Source of the DNA: Chara braunii
Taxonomy: Eukaryota; Streptophyta; Charophyceae; Charales; Characeae
Assembly (NCBI GenBank): GCA_003427395.1
Contig: BFEA01000565.1
Coordinates: 15,158-42,884 of the forward strand
Reading direction: 5' to 3'
Length of the DNA: 27,727 bases
A model generated the notes under the pieces. That model was not told where the DNA came from, ran no database searches, and saw only the letters and a program-made list of their open reading frames with translations. The translations under genes and the position numbers were made by a program. Of the stretch, positions 1 to 7,839 are shown one piece after another. Numbering within the stretch: the stretch's first letter is position 1; every line of letters starts with the position of its first letter.

Positions 1-422
1 CATTGATCCGAGCATCCCAACTACGCGGCCAATCACTTCGCGGGGATAGGATCGAGCTGGGCGGAGGGGAAGACGAAGAGTCCGGCATGGGGAAAATGCG
101 CGCAGCAAGAAGGGAAGATGGCGCGGGGATGCAAAGCAAGAAACGGGGATGCGAGACGCGCGAAGAGATCGAAGCTTGGGCGTGCACATGCAAGAAATTA
201 AAAAAATCTCAACCGCCCTCGTTTCTTGGTTTTCGTACCGCGACCGCTATTCGCCCGCGCGGGAGTTGTTAACCAAACAAAATGAAAATGCCGTTTCAAA
301 AAGAAAACAAAAGCAGAAAGAAAGAAAACCCCCTTTCTGTCCGTGTCCGTACTTCGGGGCTTTCGTCGGATTTTTCCTCAGGGATACGGGAAGCCGCGCG
401 GTACGGATCTGAGCTTATCACA
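1..422 (-). repeat. 3' LTR, 5' part only (cut by window edge)
   Basis: This aligns without gaps to 10859-11280, with 26 mismatches in 422 positions by hand count (about 6 %), 16 of them transitions. On the minus strand the LTR begins TGTGATAAG at position 422 and runs left past base 1. The similarity stops exactly at 422/11280, which sets the element's outer LTR boundary. Short plus-strand open frames here are not convincing coding sequence. Confidence 0.8.
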
Positions 423-762
423 TCTGTGATACGCAGGGGGTTCCGAAAAATTAGCAGTCTCCCGACTGCTGATGTCATCATATCTTGGATGATCAGGCGG
501 CCTCTTCATCGTCAGCTGGCCCGATCATCTTCCTAATCTACGTGGATGCATCCTGCATCCTCCATCGCCTCCTCCCATAGTATACATTCGATCGGGCGGC
601 CCCTTCATCGTCAGCTGGCCCGATCGGTAAGTAAAAGAATGTTTTTATTTTTATTTTTATTTTATTTTTATATATATTTTTTATACACAGCGCGTATCAT
701 CGCTCGAGCTTTAGATCCGGAAAAGAAGAAGAAAAAGAAAGAGGCGGTGGTGGTGGAGATGA
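416..762 (-). other. 3' non-coding part of the LTR element, rich in small palindromes
   Basis: This lies between the last open frame (ending at 763) and the 3' LTR. I see no coding sequence and no clear polypurine tract next to the LTR. It holds TATCACA-TC-TGTGATA (416-431), AGCAGTC-TCCC-GACTGCT (453-470), a 36-base sequence present twice (491-526 and 590-625, 34 of 36 identical) whose ends are inverted GATCGGGC/GCCCGATC in the second copy, and GGATGCA-TCC-TGCATCC (544-560) between the copies. An AT-rich run follows at about 640-690. Confidence 0.6.
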
Positions 763-1383
763 TCATAGGAAGTAATCAATCTCCGGATTGAGAAGGGGGG
801 GAAGAGGAGGGAGAAACGCCGCGAGCACGGCCAAGTTGGCTGGCACTTCCACTTCATTGAAGTGGTGCTGGACAAAGGAGGTGTAGAGGAAAGCCCCCGG
901 CACATGTGAGAGGACCCAGGGCGCGAGATCGGCGATCGCCCGAATGATTCGTCGTCGCAGCGGCCGATTTCTCGGACCCGTCAGCACCAGATGGGTCTCC
1001 GTGTATGGCCTCCGCTCCCGCTTAACCGCCGCGAAGACCAGGATATGGTACATAATGTTGGGCCGCCCGCCGGTCTCGTAGATGAGCGTGCCCACCAACC
1101 TCGCCGCTATACATCCGTTGAATGGAGGCTGCAAGAACGCCTCCCATGCCGGATCAGGACGCGGCGCCCCCTCGATGGCCTCAAGCCGGATGGTGGCCAG
1201 TTCCACCATATGATCCACGTCGGTTTGATGGACCGTCCGGCTCGGGGGAACTGCTAATGTCAATGACCGGGGTATCCCGGGTGGGCTGGCGAAATCGGAA
1301 CGGTCCTGCAAGGAGGGGGGGTCTGGATGCGGGATATGGAACTCGTCCCAATCCCCCCCCTGCGCCTGATGGCCCGACTGCAT
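763..1383 (-). CDS. Extra 3' gene of the LTR element, second half (unknown function)
   Basis: This is an open frame of 206 codons ending in TGA at 763-765. The first ~55 codons overlap the preceding frame (1181-2185) in another phase and are probably not real. From about residue 56 onward the sequence reads as a well-composed globular protein. A single indel near 1220-1240 would join it to the preceding frame, giving one protein of roughly 470 residues. Residues ~78-201 resemble, by eye, residues ~40-125 of the preceding frame (both start with AWE and share a hydrophobic strand pattern followed by a basic stretch) and also the product at 2186-2734. I recognise no family. No signal peptide or membrane segment is evident, so it does not look like an envelope protein. 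Confidence 0.6.
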   Translation of the reverse strand: MQSGHQAQGGDWDEFHIPHPDPPSLQDRSDFASPPGIPRSLTLAVPPSRTVHQTDVDHMVELATIRLEAIEGAPRPDPAWEAFLQPPFNGCIAARLVGTLIYETGGRPNIMYHILVFAAVKRERRPYTETHLVLTGPRNRPLRRRIIRAIADLAPWVLSHVPGAFLYTSFVQHHFNEVEVPANLAVLAAFLPPLPPLLNPEIDYFL

Positions 1384-2185
1384 GGCTATTGAGATCGGGG
1401 AGGCGGGGCCGCTGAGGTGTCGAATCCCGATGGCCTGTGGATCTCCGCGGTTCTTCGGCGGGGCAGTCCTCCCCCAGTTGGGGCCCGATGATGAGTGTGG
1501 CTCTTCTCTTGCGAACCGGATCGACTTCGCGCACCGGCGCAGGCTGGACGACCTCCTCGACAGACCCCACTCGGCTGGCCTGAGCTTCCGGCGATGGACT
1601 TCGTCGGCGTTTCGGGACGGTTCTCTTTCTCGGTGCCTTCAGGGCCGCTGGCTTTGGATACGATGATGGAGGCCGCAGCGGCGTATCTTCGTGCCCGAAG
1701 TCCACCACGGACTCCCCCTCACGGGCCAGGTAGTCAGGTATCACCGCCGCGTTATACGATCTGCACGGGGTTGAGGGGGTCCGCAGTCTGAGCTGCAAGT
1801 CTTCTTCTTCCGCGCCGATTACCTGCGCGATGGACAGCAACTCGATGTGAATGAGCTGTAAGAGCCCTGGGCGATTCGTTCCGATCCTCCCAAAAGGGTA
1901 AAGCGCCACCGTTCCCTCCTTCCGCTTCGGCTTCGGCTTGGCGATCACGTAGTATACGTAGAGGAGCTCGCCGACGTTATGAACTTCGTGCTCCACGAAA
2001 AATGTAAACATGCCCAGCACCACCGACGAATAAAGCGCCCGATGCAGCTCCCACGCGTCCTCGTCAGCGGGCGGCAACTGCTCCACATCCACCCGCTTTA
2101 CCAGGTACTCGGGGAAGTTGCGCATAGGATAGGGGAGTTGTGTCAGTTGGTAAGGGAGGGTAGTGTAAGAGAAGAAGGGAGGCAT
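1181..2185 (-). CDS. Extra 3' gene of the LTR element, first half (unknown function)
   Basis: This is an open frame of 334 codons. The ATG at 2183-2185 directly follows the TAA (2186-2188) of the upstream frame, and both are in the same phase. Residues ~40-125 look globular, with AWE at 44-46 and a basic KPKPKRKE stretch at 83-90. Residues ~133-330 are rich in Pro, Ser and Arg and look disordered, with basic clusters such as KAPRKRTVPKRRR that could act as a nuclear-localisation signal. The last ~20 residues are probably out of phase, with the true frame continuing in 763-1383. Function is unknown. The position after integrase is where some plant Ty3/gypsy and Ty1/copia elements carry additional or envelope-like frames. 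Confidence 0.6.
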   Translation of the reverse strand: MPPFFSYTTLPYQLTQLPYPMRNFPEYLVKRVDVEQLPPADEDAWELHRALYSSVVLGMFTFFVEHEVHNVGELLYVYYVIAKPKPKRKEGTVALYPFGRIGTNRPGLLQLIHIELLSIAQVIGAEEEDLQLRLRTPSTPCRSYNAAVIPDYLAREGESVVDFGHEDTPLRPPSSYPKPAALKAPRKRTVPKRRRSPSPEAQASRVGSVEEVVQPAPVREVDPVRKRRATLIIGPQLGEDCPAEEPRRSTGHRDSTPQRPRLPDLNSHAVGPSGAGGGLGRVPYPASRPPLLAGPFRFRQPTRDTPVIDISSSPEPDGPSNRRGSYGGTGHHPA

Positions 2186-2734
2186 TTAGAGAGAAGGGGG
2201 AGGGACAACTTGGATGTTGAGGGGCTCGGCAAGAGGAAGGAGCGCGGGAAGCTGCGGCACCGATGCAAGTGCTCCCTCCGGAGTCCGCCGCAGAAGTCCT
2301 TCGTATGCGGTGAAGCGATGAGTGCCCCTCGCCTGCACTCGCGCCACCGATCTCGCCACCTAGAGGGCGTAATCGCGCAAGAACCTGTACGCCGGCTCCC
2401 GATCGTGCCCGGGCAAGACAGTTAAGTCCCCGGTGAAAGTAGCGATGTTGTGCATAAAGTTCGTAGCCACCTGGATGGCTCGGAACTCGATGAACACTCG
2501 CATGGATTCCTGACCAGGCACAGGCGATATGTCCACATAGACACCCGCGTACGTTACCCGCTGCGCGAGGAGCGAGTACACCGCCAAGTCAGCAACGCTA
2601 GGAGCCGACACGTTCACTTGCTGAATGTCGAATCACAGCTGCCGATCGTCGTTGAACTGGTTCCGAAGAAGAGCGTCCGAGATTGGCGGCTGGAAGTGCT
2701 CGAGCAGTTCATGCTCCTGTTGGCGATGGTTCAT
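2186..2734 (-). pseudogene. Extra reading frame overlapping the integrase end (unknown function, two stops)
   Basis: The candidate ATG at 2732-2734 overlaps the integrase C-terminus (ending at 2709) by about 26 bases in another phase. One phase then stays protein-like to TAA at 2186-2188, about 182 codons, but is broken by TGA at 2633-2635 and TAG at 2360-2362. Sequence on both sides of each stop is well composed, so I read them as mutations in one gene. The second half (motif LTVLPG, then about 65 residues to a proline/leucine-rich LPALLPL) parallels the C-terminal half of the frame at 763-1383 (VLTGP, then a near-identical spacing to LPPLPPL). This suggests a duplicated domain. I do not recognise the family. 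Confidence 0.5.
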
Positions 2735-3464
2735 CCTGCGAAACAAGGTCTTCCGCGGATGCCGACGACGCTGATCGAAGAAAAGGGGAAGAAGGAGGCG
2801 AGGACAAAGGAGCACGAGAGAGGGACGAAGAAGGTGGTTCGGGCAGGACAGGTGGCCGCACGATATCTAGCGATGACCGAAAAGGCCAGAGGGCAGCAGC
2901 GTGCCTTGTCAGCGGGCGGCCCTGCGAGTTGTGCCTGGGAACCAGCTTCACGGAGTGCTGGCCTCGTGCGCCAACTTCCGTCACCTCGTAAATGCCTATG
3001 TAGCGTGGGTGGATTTTGGAGGAGCGAGCGGATTTCCGTACCTGCACCAAGTCCCCTATTTTATAGCGAGGCAGTGGTCCCGCGGACGCATGTCGATTTT
3101 CGTAGTCGCGGATCTGCCCGGGTCGTTGATGCGTCCGATCTACGGCCCGCTGTCGCCGGTGCGCCAACGGGGGATAGGCCCTAGCCATTAAGTCCATATA
3201 GTGGCGGACCTTATCTCTGTGCTGGGCCCATGTTGCTCTAACTTCCGTACCTACCAAGGGGGACAACTGCACCCGAGGGACACTATTGGTTCTCAGTTGA
3301 AAGGGGGACACCCCATTACTACCGTGTGGGGTAGCCCGATAAACGGCCAAGATGTGGTCGACAATGACAGGCCAGGGCCGGGTGTCTCCCGCAGTGATAT
3401 TCCGTCTAAGGGCGGTCTTAATCAGTTGGTTGGCATTCTCTACCAGGCCGTTGGCTTGGGCCAA
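2709..3464 (-). CDS. pol: Integrase, C-terminal part (catalytic Glu and C-terminal domain)
   Basis: The frame opens with an ANGLVENANQ motif, which carries the glutamate of the DD35E triad. It continues the frame at 3440-4498 after a frameshift at about 3440-3465. A later segment (KIGDLVQVRK ... KIHPRYIGIYEV) matches the GPY/F-type C-terminal domain of Ty3/gypsy integrases, which takes part in multimerisation and DNA binding. The last ~60 residues are Pro/Ser-rich and end at 2709. No chromodomain is seen, so this is not a typical chromovirus. The open length is 251 codons. Confidence 0.85.
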   Translation of the reverse strand: MAQANGLVENANQLIKTALRRNITAGDTRPWPVIVDHILAVYRATPHGSNGVSPFQLRTNSVPRVQLSPLVGTEVRATWAQHRDKVRHYMDLMARAYPPLAHRRQRAVDRTHQRPGQIRDYENRHASAGPLPRYKIGDLVQVRKSARSSKIHPRYIGIYEVTEVGARGQHSVKLVPRHNSQGRPLTRHAAALWPFRSSLDIVRPPVLPEPPSSSLSRAPLSSPPSSPFLRSASSASAEDLVSQDEPSPTGA

Positions 3465-4498
3465 TAACCCGACGAGTAGATAATCTTAACGTCTGCCCTG
3501 ACTAGGTGACGTTCTACTTCGCCTTGAAATTCCGACCCATTGTCCATGTGTACCTCTTCTACGTCTATATGCATGCACAAAAATCGATTTACGTACCAGG
3601 CTACCTCCTGCGCATTCCGGCTGGTCATAGGGTACGCCTCGATCCATTTCGAAAAATGATCGACGATCACTAAAAGAACATTGAGCTCTCCCTGATCGAC
3701 GGGACCTCTCGGAACGTTGATGTCCGTCATGTCGATGCTAACCCTCTGAAAGGGGCGCTCTACACGAGTGGGCACCATCGTCCGAGGCATCTGTACAGGC
3801 GCCTTGTCCGCCGCGCAGGCCGGGCAATTCTGGACGGTGTATTTCACATCTTCCCGAATTCCCGAGCAGTACCATCCGTTCTTTTTGATGGCTTTTTCCG
3901 TGTACTTGACCGCGAAATGGACCGCATCCTCTTCATGAGCGGCTCGTGTCCAATCGAACCTAGCGAGAGGGTGTGGAACCGTCAACCAGCTAGACCCTCC
4001 GTCATCATCGACCTTTCGTTTTTGTAACGTCGGTCCCTGCCAGCGATAGCCCTGCGCCCGCTCCGTGACTCTCCGCTGCTCGGCTTTGGTAAGTTCTGAC
4101 AGCGAGTCGCCTAACAGCCTCCGTAGCAACAGAAGGTCCGTCCAGACTTCTGCCCGGTGGGCACTTGGCGCAAATCCGTCGGCTGTTCTGGCGTCCAGAT
4201 ACCGCTTCTCGGTAGGGACTTGGTCCGTTCTACAGTTGGGACAGACCCATGTCTTTTCACTTCGGTACCTAACGCACTGTCCGTGAGATTTGACCGTATG
4301 ACACTGACTACACTGTACCCATAAAAGAAAACTGGGCCCTCCCGGATGTGACCCTTCTTGGTCCGGGACCATAGGCAAGGTACAGAAGAAACAGGGACTT
4401 AGGTGTGTTTTAGGGGACGAGTAGGGACTAGACGAGAGAGCGAGGGAGTTGGATGAGGGCAAAGAGATAGCCTCCGCCATTTCCGGCGAAACCTCCAT
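3440..4498 (-). CDS. pol: Integrase, N-terminal part, with PHD-type zinc finger
   Basis: This frame has 352 codons. Residues 36-89 form a C4HC3 pattern: C36-x2-C39, C63-x2-C66, H72-x2-C75, C86-x2-C89. A tryptophan (W84) sits two residues before C86, which is the hallmark of PHD fingers. The integrase zinc domain follows (H188, H194, C225, C228), then the catalytic core with D256 (SIDMTD) and D319 (HMDNGSEF). The catalytic Glu lies in the next open segment (2709-3464), about 35 residues after D319, across a frameshift near 3450. RNase H ends just upstream at 4506 in another phase, so the join is also shifted. PHD fingers read histone tails in other proteins; a role in choosing integration sites is inference. 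Confidence 0.85.
   Translation of the reverse strand: MEVSPEMAEAISLPSSNSLALSSSPYSSPKTHLSPCFFCTLPMVPDQEGSHPGGPSFLLWVQCSQCHTVKSHGQCVRYRSEKTWVCPNCRTDQVPTEKRYLDARTADGFAPSAHRAEVWTDLLLLRRLLGDSLSELTKAEQRRVTERAQGYRWQGPTLQKRKVDDDGGSSWLTVPHPLARFDWTRAAHEEDAVHFAVKYTEKAIKKNGWYCSGIREDVKYTVQNCPACAADKAPVQMPRTMVPTRVERPFQRVSIDMTDINVPRGPVDQGELNVLLVIVDHFSKWIEAYPMTSRNAQEVAWYVNRFLCMHIDVEEVHMDNGSEFQGEVERHLVRADVKIIYSSGYWPKPTAW
4232..4393 (-). other. PHD-finger (C4HC3) domain inside pol
   Basis: These bases encode the eight zinc-ligand candidates of the integrase frame (residues 36-89). Order, spacing and the conserved Trp before the last Cys pair fit PHD better than RING, because the single His is fifth and is followed by x2-Cys. 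The loop between the second and third Cys is 23 residues long. All eight ligands are intact even though the element is decayed elsewhere. Confidence 0.75.
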
Positions 4499-4505
4499 TC
4501 CGGAC

Positions 4506-5033
4506 TCAGGCGTCGTTCTTGCGCAGCACGTGTAGCTCCCCGTAATGCGGTTTCGTCGCCGCGACTTCTGGCCTCCACGGAATGAGTCGCTCGTTGGCGG
4601 GACACTTGTTGGGCGGCAGAAGGTGCGTCAATCCATCGGCCTTACCATGCTGCCGCGTGGCACGGTGGCGGATGTCGAAGTCATAGTCTTGCAGACGCAC
4701 CGCCCACCTGCCCAGCATCCACGTGTAGTCCGTGTTGTTGCGTAGGGACAGCAGCGGCTGATGATCCGTTACCAGCACAAATTTCTGGTTGTAAAGATAC
4801 GGTCGGAAATGCTGGATCCCCCATACCACCGCCAGGCATTTGCCTTTGCACGCTTCGTAATTAACCTGCGCCGGGCTCAGCGTCTTAGACGCATACTCAA
4901 TGACGTGTTCCCTTCCGTCCGCCCCGTGCTGAGTCTGCACCGCCGATATCGCCTGAGGCTGCTAATCGGTGTGCAGTGCAAACGGTCTTGTCGGGTCGGG
5001 ACGCGCCAACACAGGAGCAGATGTCAGAGCGCC
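4506..5033 (-). pseudogene. pol: RNase H domain of pol, broken by frameshift and TAG
   Basis: The domain opens near 5030 after a phase change at the end of the reverse-transcriptase frame. It reads through a FALHTD motif (first catalytic Asp) and meets an in-frame TAG at 4962-4964. It then continues open from 4961 to 4506 in the same phase. The open part contains EYASKTL, NYEACKGKCLAVVW (catalytic Glu) and TDHQPL (second catalytic Asp), followed by the usual connection to integrase. RNase H removes the RNA strand of the RNA-DNA hybrid during reverse transcription. The stop and phase change mean this copy cannot make the whole domain without recoding. Confidence 0.85.
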
Positions 5034-6895
5034 TTCAACGCCGCTTCGCATTCCGGCGTCCAGATCAGCTGTTCCTCTTTCTTCAGCAGGTTCGTGAGGG
5101 GCTTCGCTATACCGACGAACCCCTTGATGAAGCGTCGGTAATAGGATGCCAGCCCTAGAAAAGTCCGAACCTGGGTGAGTGTAACCGGCGCCGGGGCGTC
5201 TTGAACTGCTGCCACCTTCCTCGGATCCCGTTTTAGTCCATCGACCGTGACGATGTACCCCAAGAATGAGATCTCCGACAAGAAGAACTCGCTTTTGTCC
5301 AAGGCCACTTTGAACCCCGCATCCTTTAGTGCATGCAGAACCCACTCAATGTGTTCCACGTGGTACTTGTGTGTTTTTGAAAAGACCAAAATATCATCCA
5401 TGTACACAATCACGCAGAAATTGATCAGGGGCTGGGTTAGTCGGGTTTTGTTAACGAACTCAGCGAAGACCATATTCATGGCCCGCTGAAACGTTGCAGG
5501 GGCGTTACAAATTCCCATGGGACACCGGACCCATTGCCACGTGCCCTCAAATAGGACAAAAGCGGTTTTGGGTCGGTCCTCCGGTCGGACTGCGATGTGG
5601 TGAAAACCGTGTCGGATATCGAACTTGGAAAAGACTCGAGCGGCCCCGATAGCATCTAGCAAATCGTCAATTCGCGGCAAGGGATACACATCCTTGGTAG
5701 TGATCGCGTTCAATTTCCGGTAGTCGATACATACCCGGACCGAACCATTTCGTTTTGGCACGAGGACCACGGGAAAAGACCACGGTCCCAGCGATGGTTC
5801 GACCCACCCCAACCGCTCGAATTCCCGTACCCTTTCCAACGCAAGCTGTCTTTCCTTAAGGGAATATCGGTACGGTCGGCAATGTATTGGGGCGTGATCC
5901 CCGGTATCAATCGCGTGCTGTATCAAAGGGGTTAGCGCCATGTCGTGGTCCTGAATACTGACGGCCTCAGGATAGGCCCGTATAACCGCCAAGAGGAGGC
6001 GTCTATATTCATCTGGAACACGGGTTGGTAACTGAACTTCCACGGTTCCCCCAGGAAGGGAGACCGTCGTCGTAACCGTGGGGACCGCCGCGCTGGCCTC
6101 GGGCGAGGCCCCAAACAAAGAGTTATCGGTTTTCGCCGAAAGGACAGTCGCAATAAGTTGACTGTCCGCCGGACTCATCGGCTCGCGTTCCATGTCACTG
6201 TCACTGTCCANTTCGGGTTCGGCCGAGGNTTCTACCGAAAAGGCNTGCNTCAGTTCCCTCGGTCCCCACCAATATTCCCTGGTTCGAGGTTGAAACGACA
6301 CCCCCTCTTTCAAGAGTATCGCGGCTTTTTCATTCGTGAGTAGGGGCCGTGGAGGTCGAAAAGACAAATCGCACAGCCCCCTTAGCTCGGTAAATCTTTC
6401 AGGTAGGGGGTCCGTCCTGAGATATAAGGAGGCAGGGGGTTCCGAAAGGTCAGCTATTCGGGACACCCTCAGAAGGGGTTCCCCCTGCACCACGGAGGAG
6501 AACGCGTGCGACCAATTAGACTCGCTCCGGACTATTTCCAGGGGTTCTCGCCGCCAAGAATGGCGCCACCGATCCTGAACTCGGATCGGGTATCGGTCGG
6601 GTACACCAGTCTCGTCAGTTTCCGACGAGGCTTCATTTTCGTTTAGCGACAGGCGTCGGATCATGTTGATTTGACGGGCTTTCGTGGTGATTCGAGGCGC
6701 CGGCTGGGTGCGCATGCACACTGCCAGTCTCATTGGTATCGTTTGTGGTTTGGGGTAGGCCGATGTGAGCACCACCTTACAGCTGTCAAAGTGCACTCGC
6801 GCTCCGACCGCCGCCTGCCATTGAATGCCTAGCAGAACATCATACGCCTGTACATCCAGTACGATTGCGTCGCACAAACAATGCACCCACCCCAC
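5024..6895 (-). CDS. pol: Pol: protease C-terminus and reverse transcriptase
   Basis: This open stretch has 623 codons. It starts inside the aspartic-protease fold (AYDVLLGIQW is the typical protease C-terminal motif), crosses a variable linker, then gives a full Ty3/gypsy reverse transcriptase. The RT markers are FDIRHGFHHI (domain A, catalytic Asp), RCPMGICNAPATFQRAMN (domain B), VIVYMDDILVFS with YMDD encoded at 5393-5404 (domain C) and SFLGYIV ... TFLGLASYYRRFI (thumb). Four ambiguous bases (6211, 6229, 6245, 6249) fall in the linker. The frame ends at 5024 just after EAALKAL, where RNase H should begin, so the reading phase is lost there. Upstream, the same phase continues through a TAG into the protease. 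Confidence 0.93.
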   Translation of the reverse strand: MGWVHCLCDAIVLDVQAYDVLLGIQWQAAVGARVHFDSCKVVLTSAYPKPQTIPMRLAVCMRTQPAPRITTKARQINMIRRLSLNENEASSETDETGVPDRYPIRVQDRWRHSWRREPLEIVRSESNWSHAFSSVVQGEPLLRVSRIADLSEPPASLYLRTDPLPERFTELRGLCDLSFRPPRPLLTNEKAAILLKEGVSFQPRTREYWWGPRELXXAFSVEXSAEPEXDSDSDMEREPMSPADSQLIATVLSAKTDNSLFGASPEASAAVPTVTTTVSLPGGTVEVQLPTRVPDEYRRLLLAVIRAYPEAVSIQDHDMALTPLIQHAIDTGDHAPIHCRPYRYSLKERQLALERVREFERLGWVEPSLGPWSFPVVLVPKRNGSVRVCIDYRKLNAITTKDVYPLPRIDDLLDAIGAARVFSKFDIRHGFHHIAVRPEDRPKTAFVLFEGTWQWVRCPMGICNAPATFQRAMNMVFAEFVNKTRLTQPLINFCVIVYMDDILVFSKTHKYHVEHIEWVLHALKDAGFKVALDKSEFFLSEISFLGYIVTVDGLKRDPRKVAAVQDAPAPVTLTQVRTFLGLASYYRRFIKGFVGIAKPLTNLLKKEEQLIWTPECEAALKAL

Positions 6896-7165
6896 CCGTA
6901 TAGGTACGTTCGTTATTCGCCCTTTACAATGAATACTGTCTTTCGTAGCGGATATATACAGTTCATCCGGTCGGAGGGGCTGAACCTATCCTTCCCTTCC
7001 CAGTTGTTTCGTCAATCTCCAAGAAATGGCGACCGCTGACGATCCCGAGTCTAGGATGGCGGTCGAAGGATTTCCCCAGACCTCGCAGTCACACTCAACG
7101 CTTTTCCTGGTTATAGGATAGACTCGGAGGAATACCTCGGGTTTTTCCGATGCAGAGTCTACGGT
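6896..7165 (-). pseudogene. pol: Aspartic protease segment of pol, with TAG
   Basis: The sequence is in the same phase as the nucleocapsid frame upstream and the RT frame downstream. It encodes ILDSGSSAVAIS, the retropepsin active-site loop, with the Asp codon at 7049-7051. An in-frame TAG at 6986-6988 interrupts the domain. This protease would cut the Gag-Pol polyprotein. A further TAG at 7166-7168 separates it from the nucleocapsid frame. Confidence 0.8.
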
Positions 7166-7813
7166 CTAGATCATTCCTATCCGGTCGGCTTCGTGCACCT
7201 TTGAGGTCGAGGGCTGCGACTCCTCGTTTGTGGGTACGTCCCGTAGGACCGACTTTTTGCCCTTTCGACTTTCCTCGAATCGACGCCTATTTTTGAGGCA
7301 TCGTTCGATCAACTTTTCGTTAGCCGCTTCGGAAATGGTTAGCAGATAGGGAATAGGGACGGGGATCCGAAGATCCAGAGCCTTCAAGGCTTCCAATACG
7401 TCGATATGGCCATCCTTGTATTTAGGACCAGGCGGCGCAAGGTCTTCAAACCCTGGTCGCCACGGCCCGCGGTCGCTTCCCTCGGTAATACGTTGGACGT
7501 GACGTATCACTCCGATGGTCCCGGGTTCGAACATCGCCGCAGCCATGTATTCATCGGGCCCTATCTGGGTGGCCGCAGGGGTCACCATCTTCATTGCCCC
7601 AGTATCCATCACCGTGGCTACCCTCCCCTGTCCTGCAGCGGTGGGAGCAGCCAGCGGGATTTGGGAAGGTCCAGTAGGCCCCGCGGGCCCACTCTGAGTT
7701 CGAGGTTTCGGACAATCTTTCGCAAGATGGCCTGGCTGATTACAGTTATAACAGCGCAGGGGCGGGACAGCCCCGGCCACGGCCGGTCTGGTCATAGGGG
7801 CCCCGGCGGCCAT
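7166..7813 (-). CDS. gag: Gag nucleocapsid (CCHC zinc knuckle) and linker to protease
   Basis: This open stretch has 215 codons. Residues 21-34 form a textbook CX2CX4HX4C knuckle (CYNCNQPGHLAKDC), which binds element RNA during packaging. A Pro/Ala-rich linker and a charged segment follow. The frame ends in TAG at 7166-7168, and the same phase continues into the protease. The upstream Gag frame (7840-8727) is in another phase. A shift at about 7850-7870 joins them, since the out-of-phase sequence before 7813 (Gln-rich, QRQRIAGAQQQQ) is protein-like. The listed start is therefore not a real initiation site. Confidence 0.85.
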   Translation of the reverse strand: MAAGAPMTRPAVAGAVPPLRCYNCNQPGHLAKDCPKPRTQSGPAGPTGPSQIPLAAPTAAGQGRVATVMDTGAMKMVTPAATQIGPDEYMAAAMFEPGTIGVIRHVQRITEGSDRGPWRPGFEDLAPPGPKYKDGHIDVLEALKALDLRIPVPIPYLLTISEAANEKLIERCLKNRRRFEESRKGKKSVLRDVPTNEESQPSTSKVHEADRIGMI

Positions 7814-7839
7814 AGCCGCCTGTTGCTGTTGTGCGCCGG

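Noticed and set aside
3-536. Several plus-strand frames in the LTR stub
   Set aside because: The same frames occur in the other LTR copy with substitutions that do not follow codon positions, and composition is not protein-like.
2709-3464. Chromodomain at the integrase C-terminus
   Set aside because: Only a GPY/F-like segment and a Pro/Ser-rich tail are visible. The aromatic chromodomain pattern is absent.
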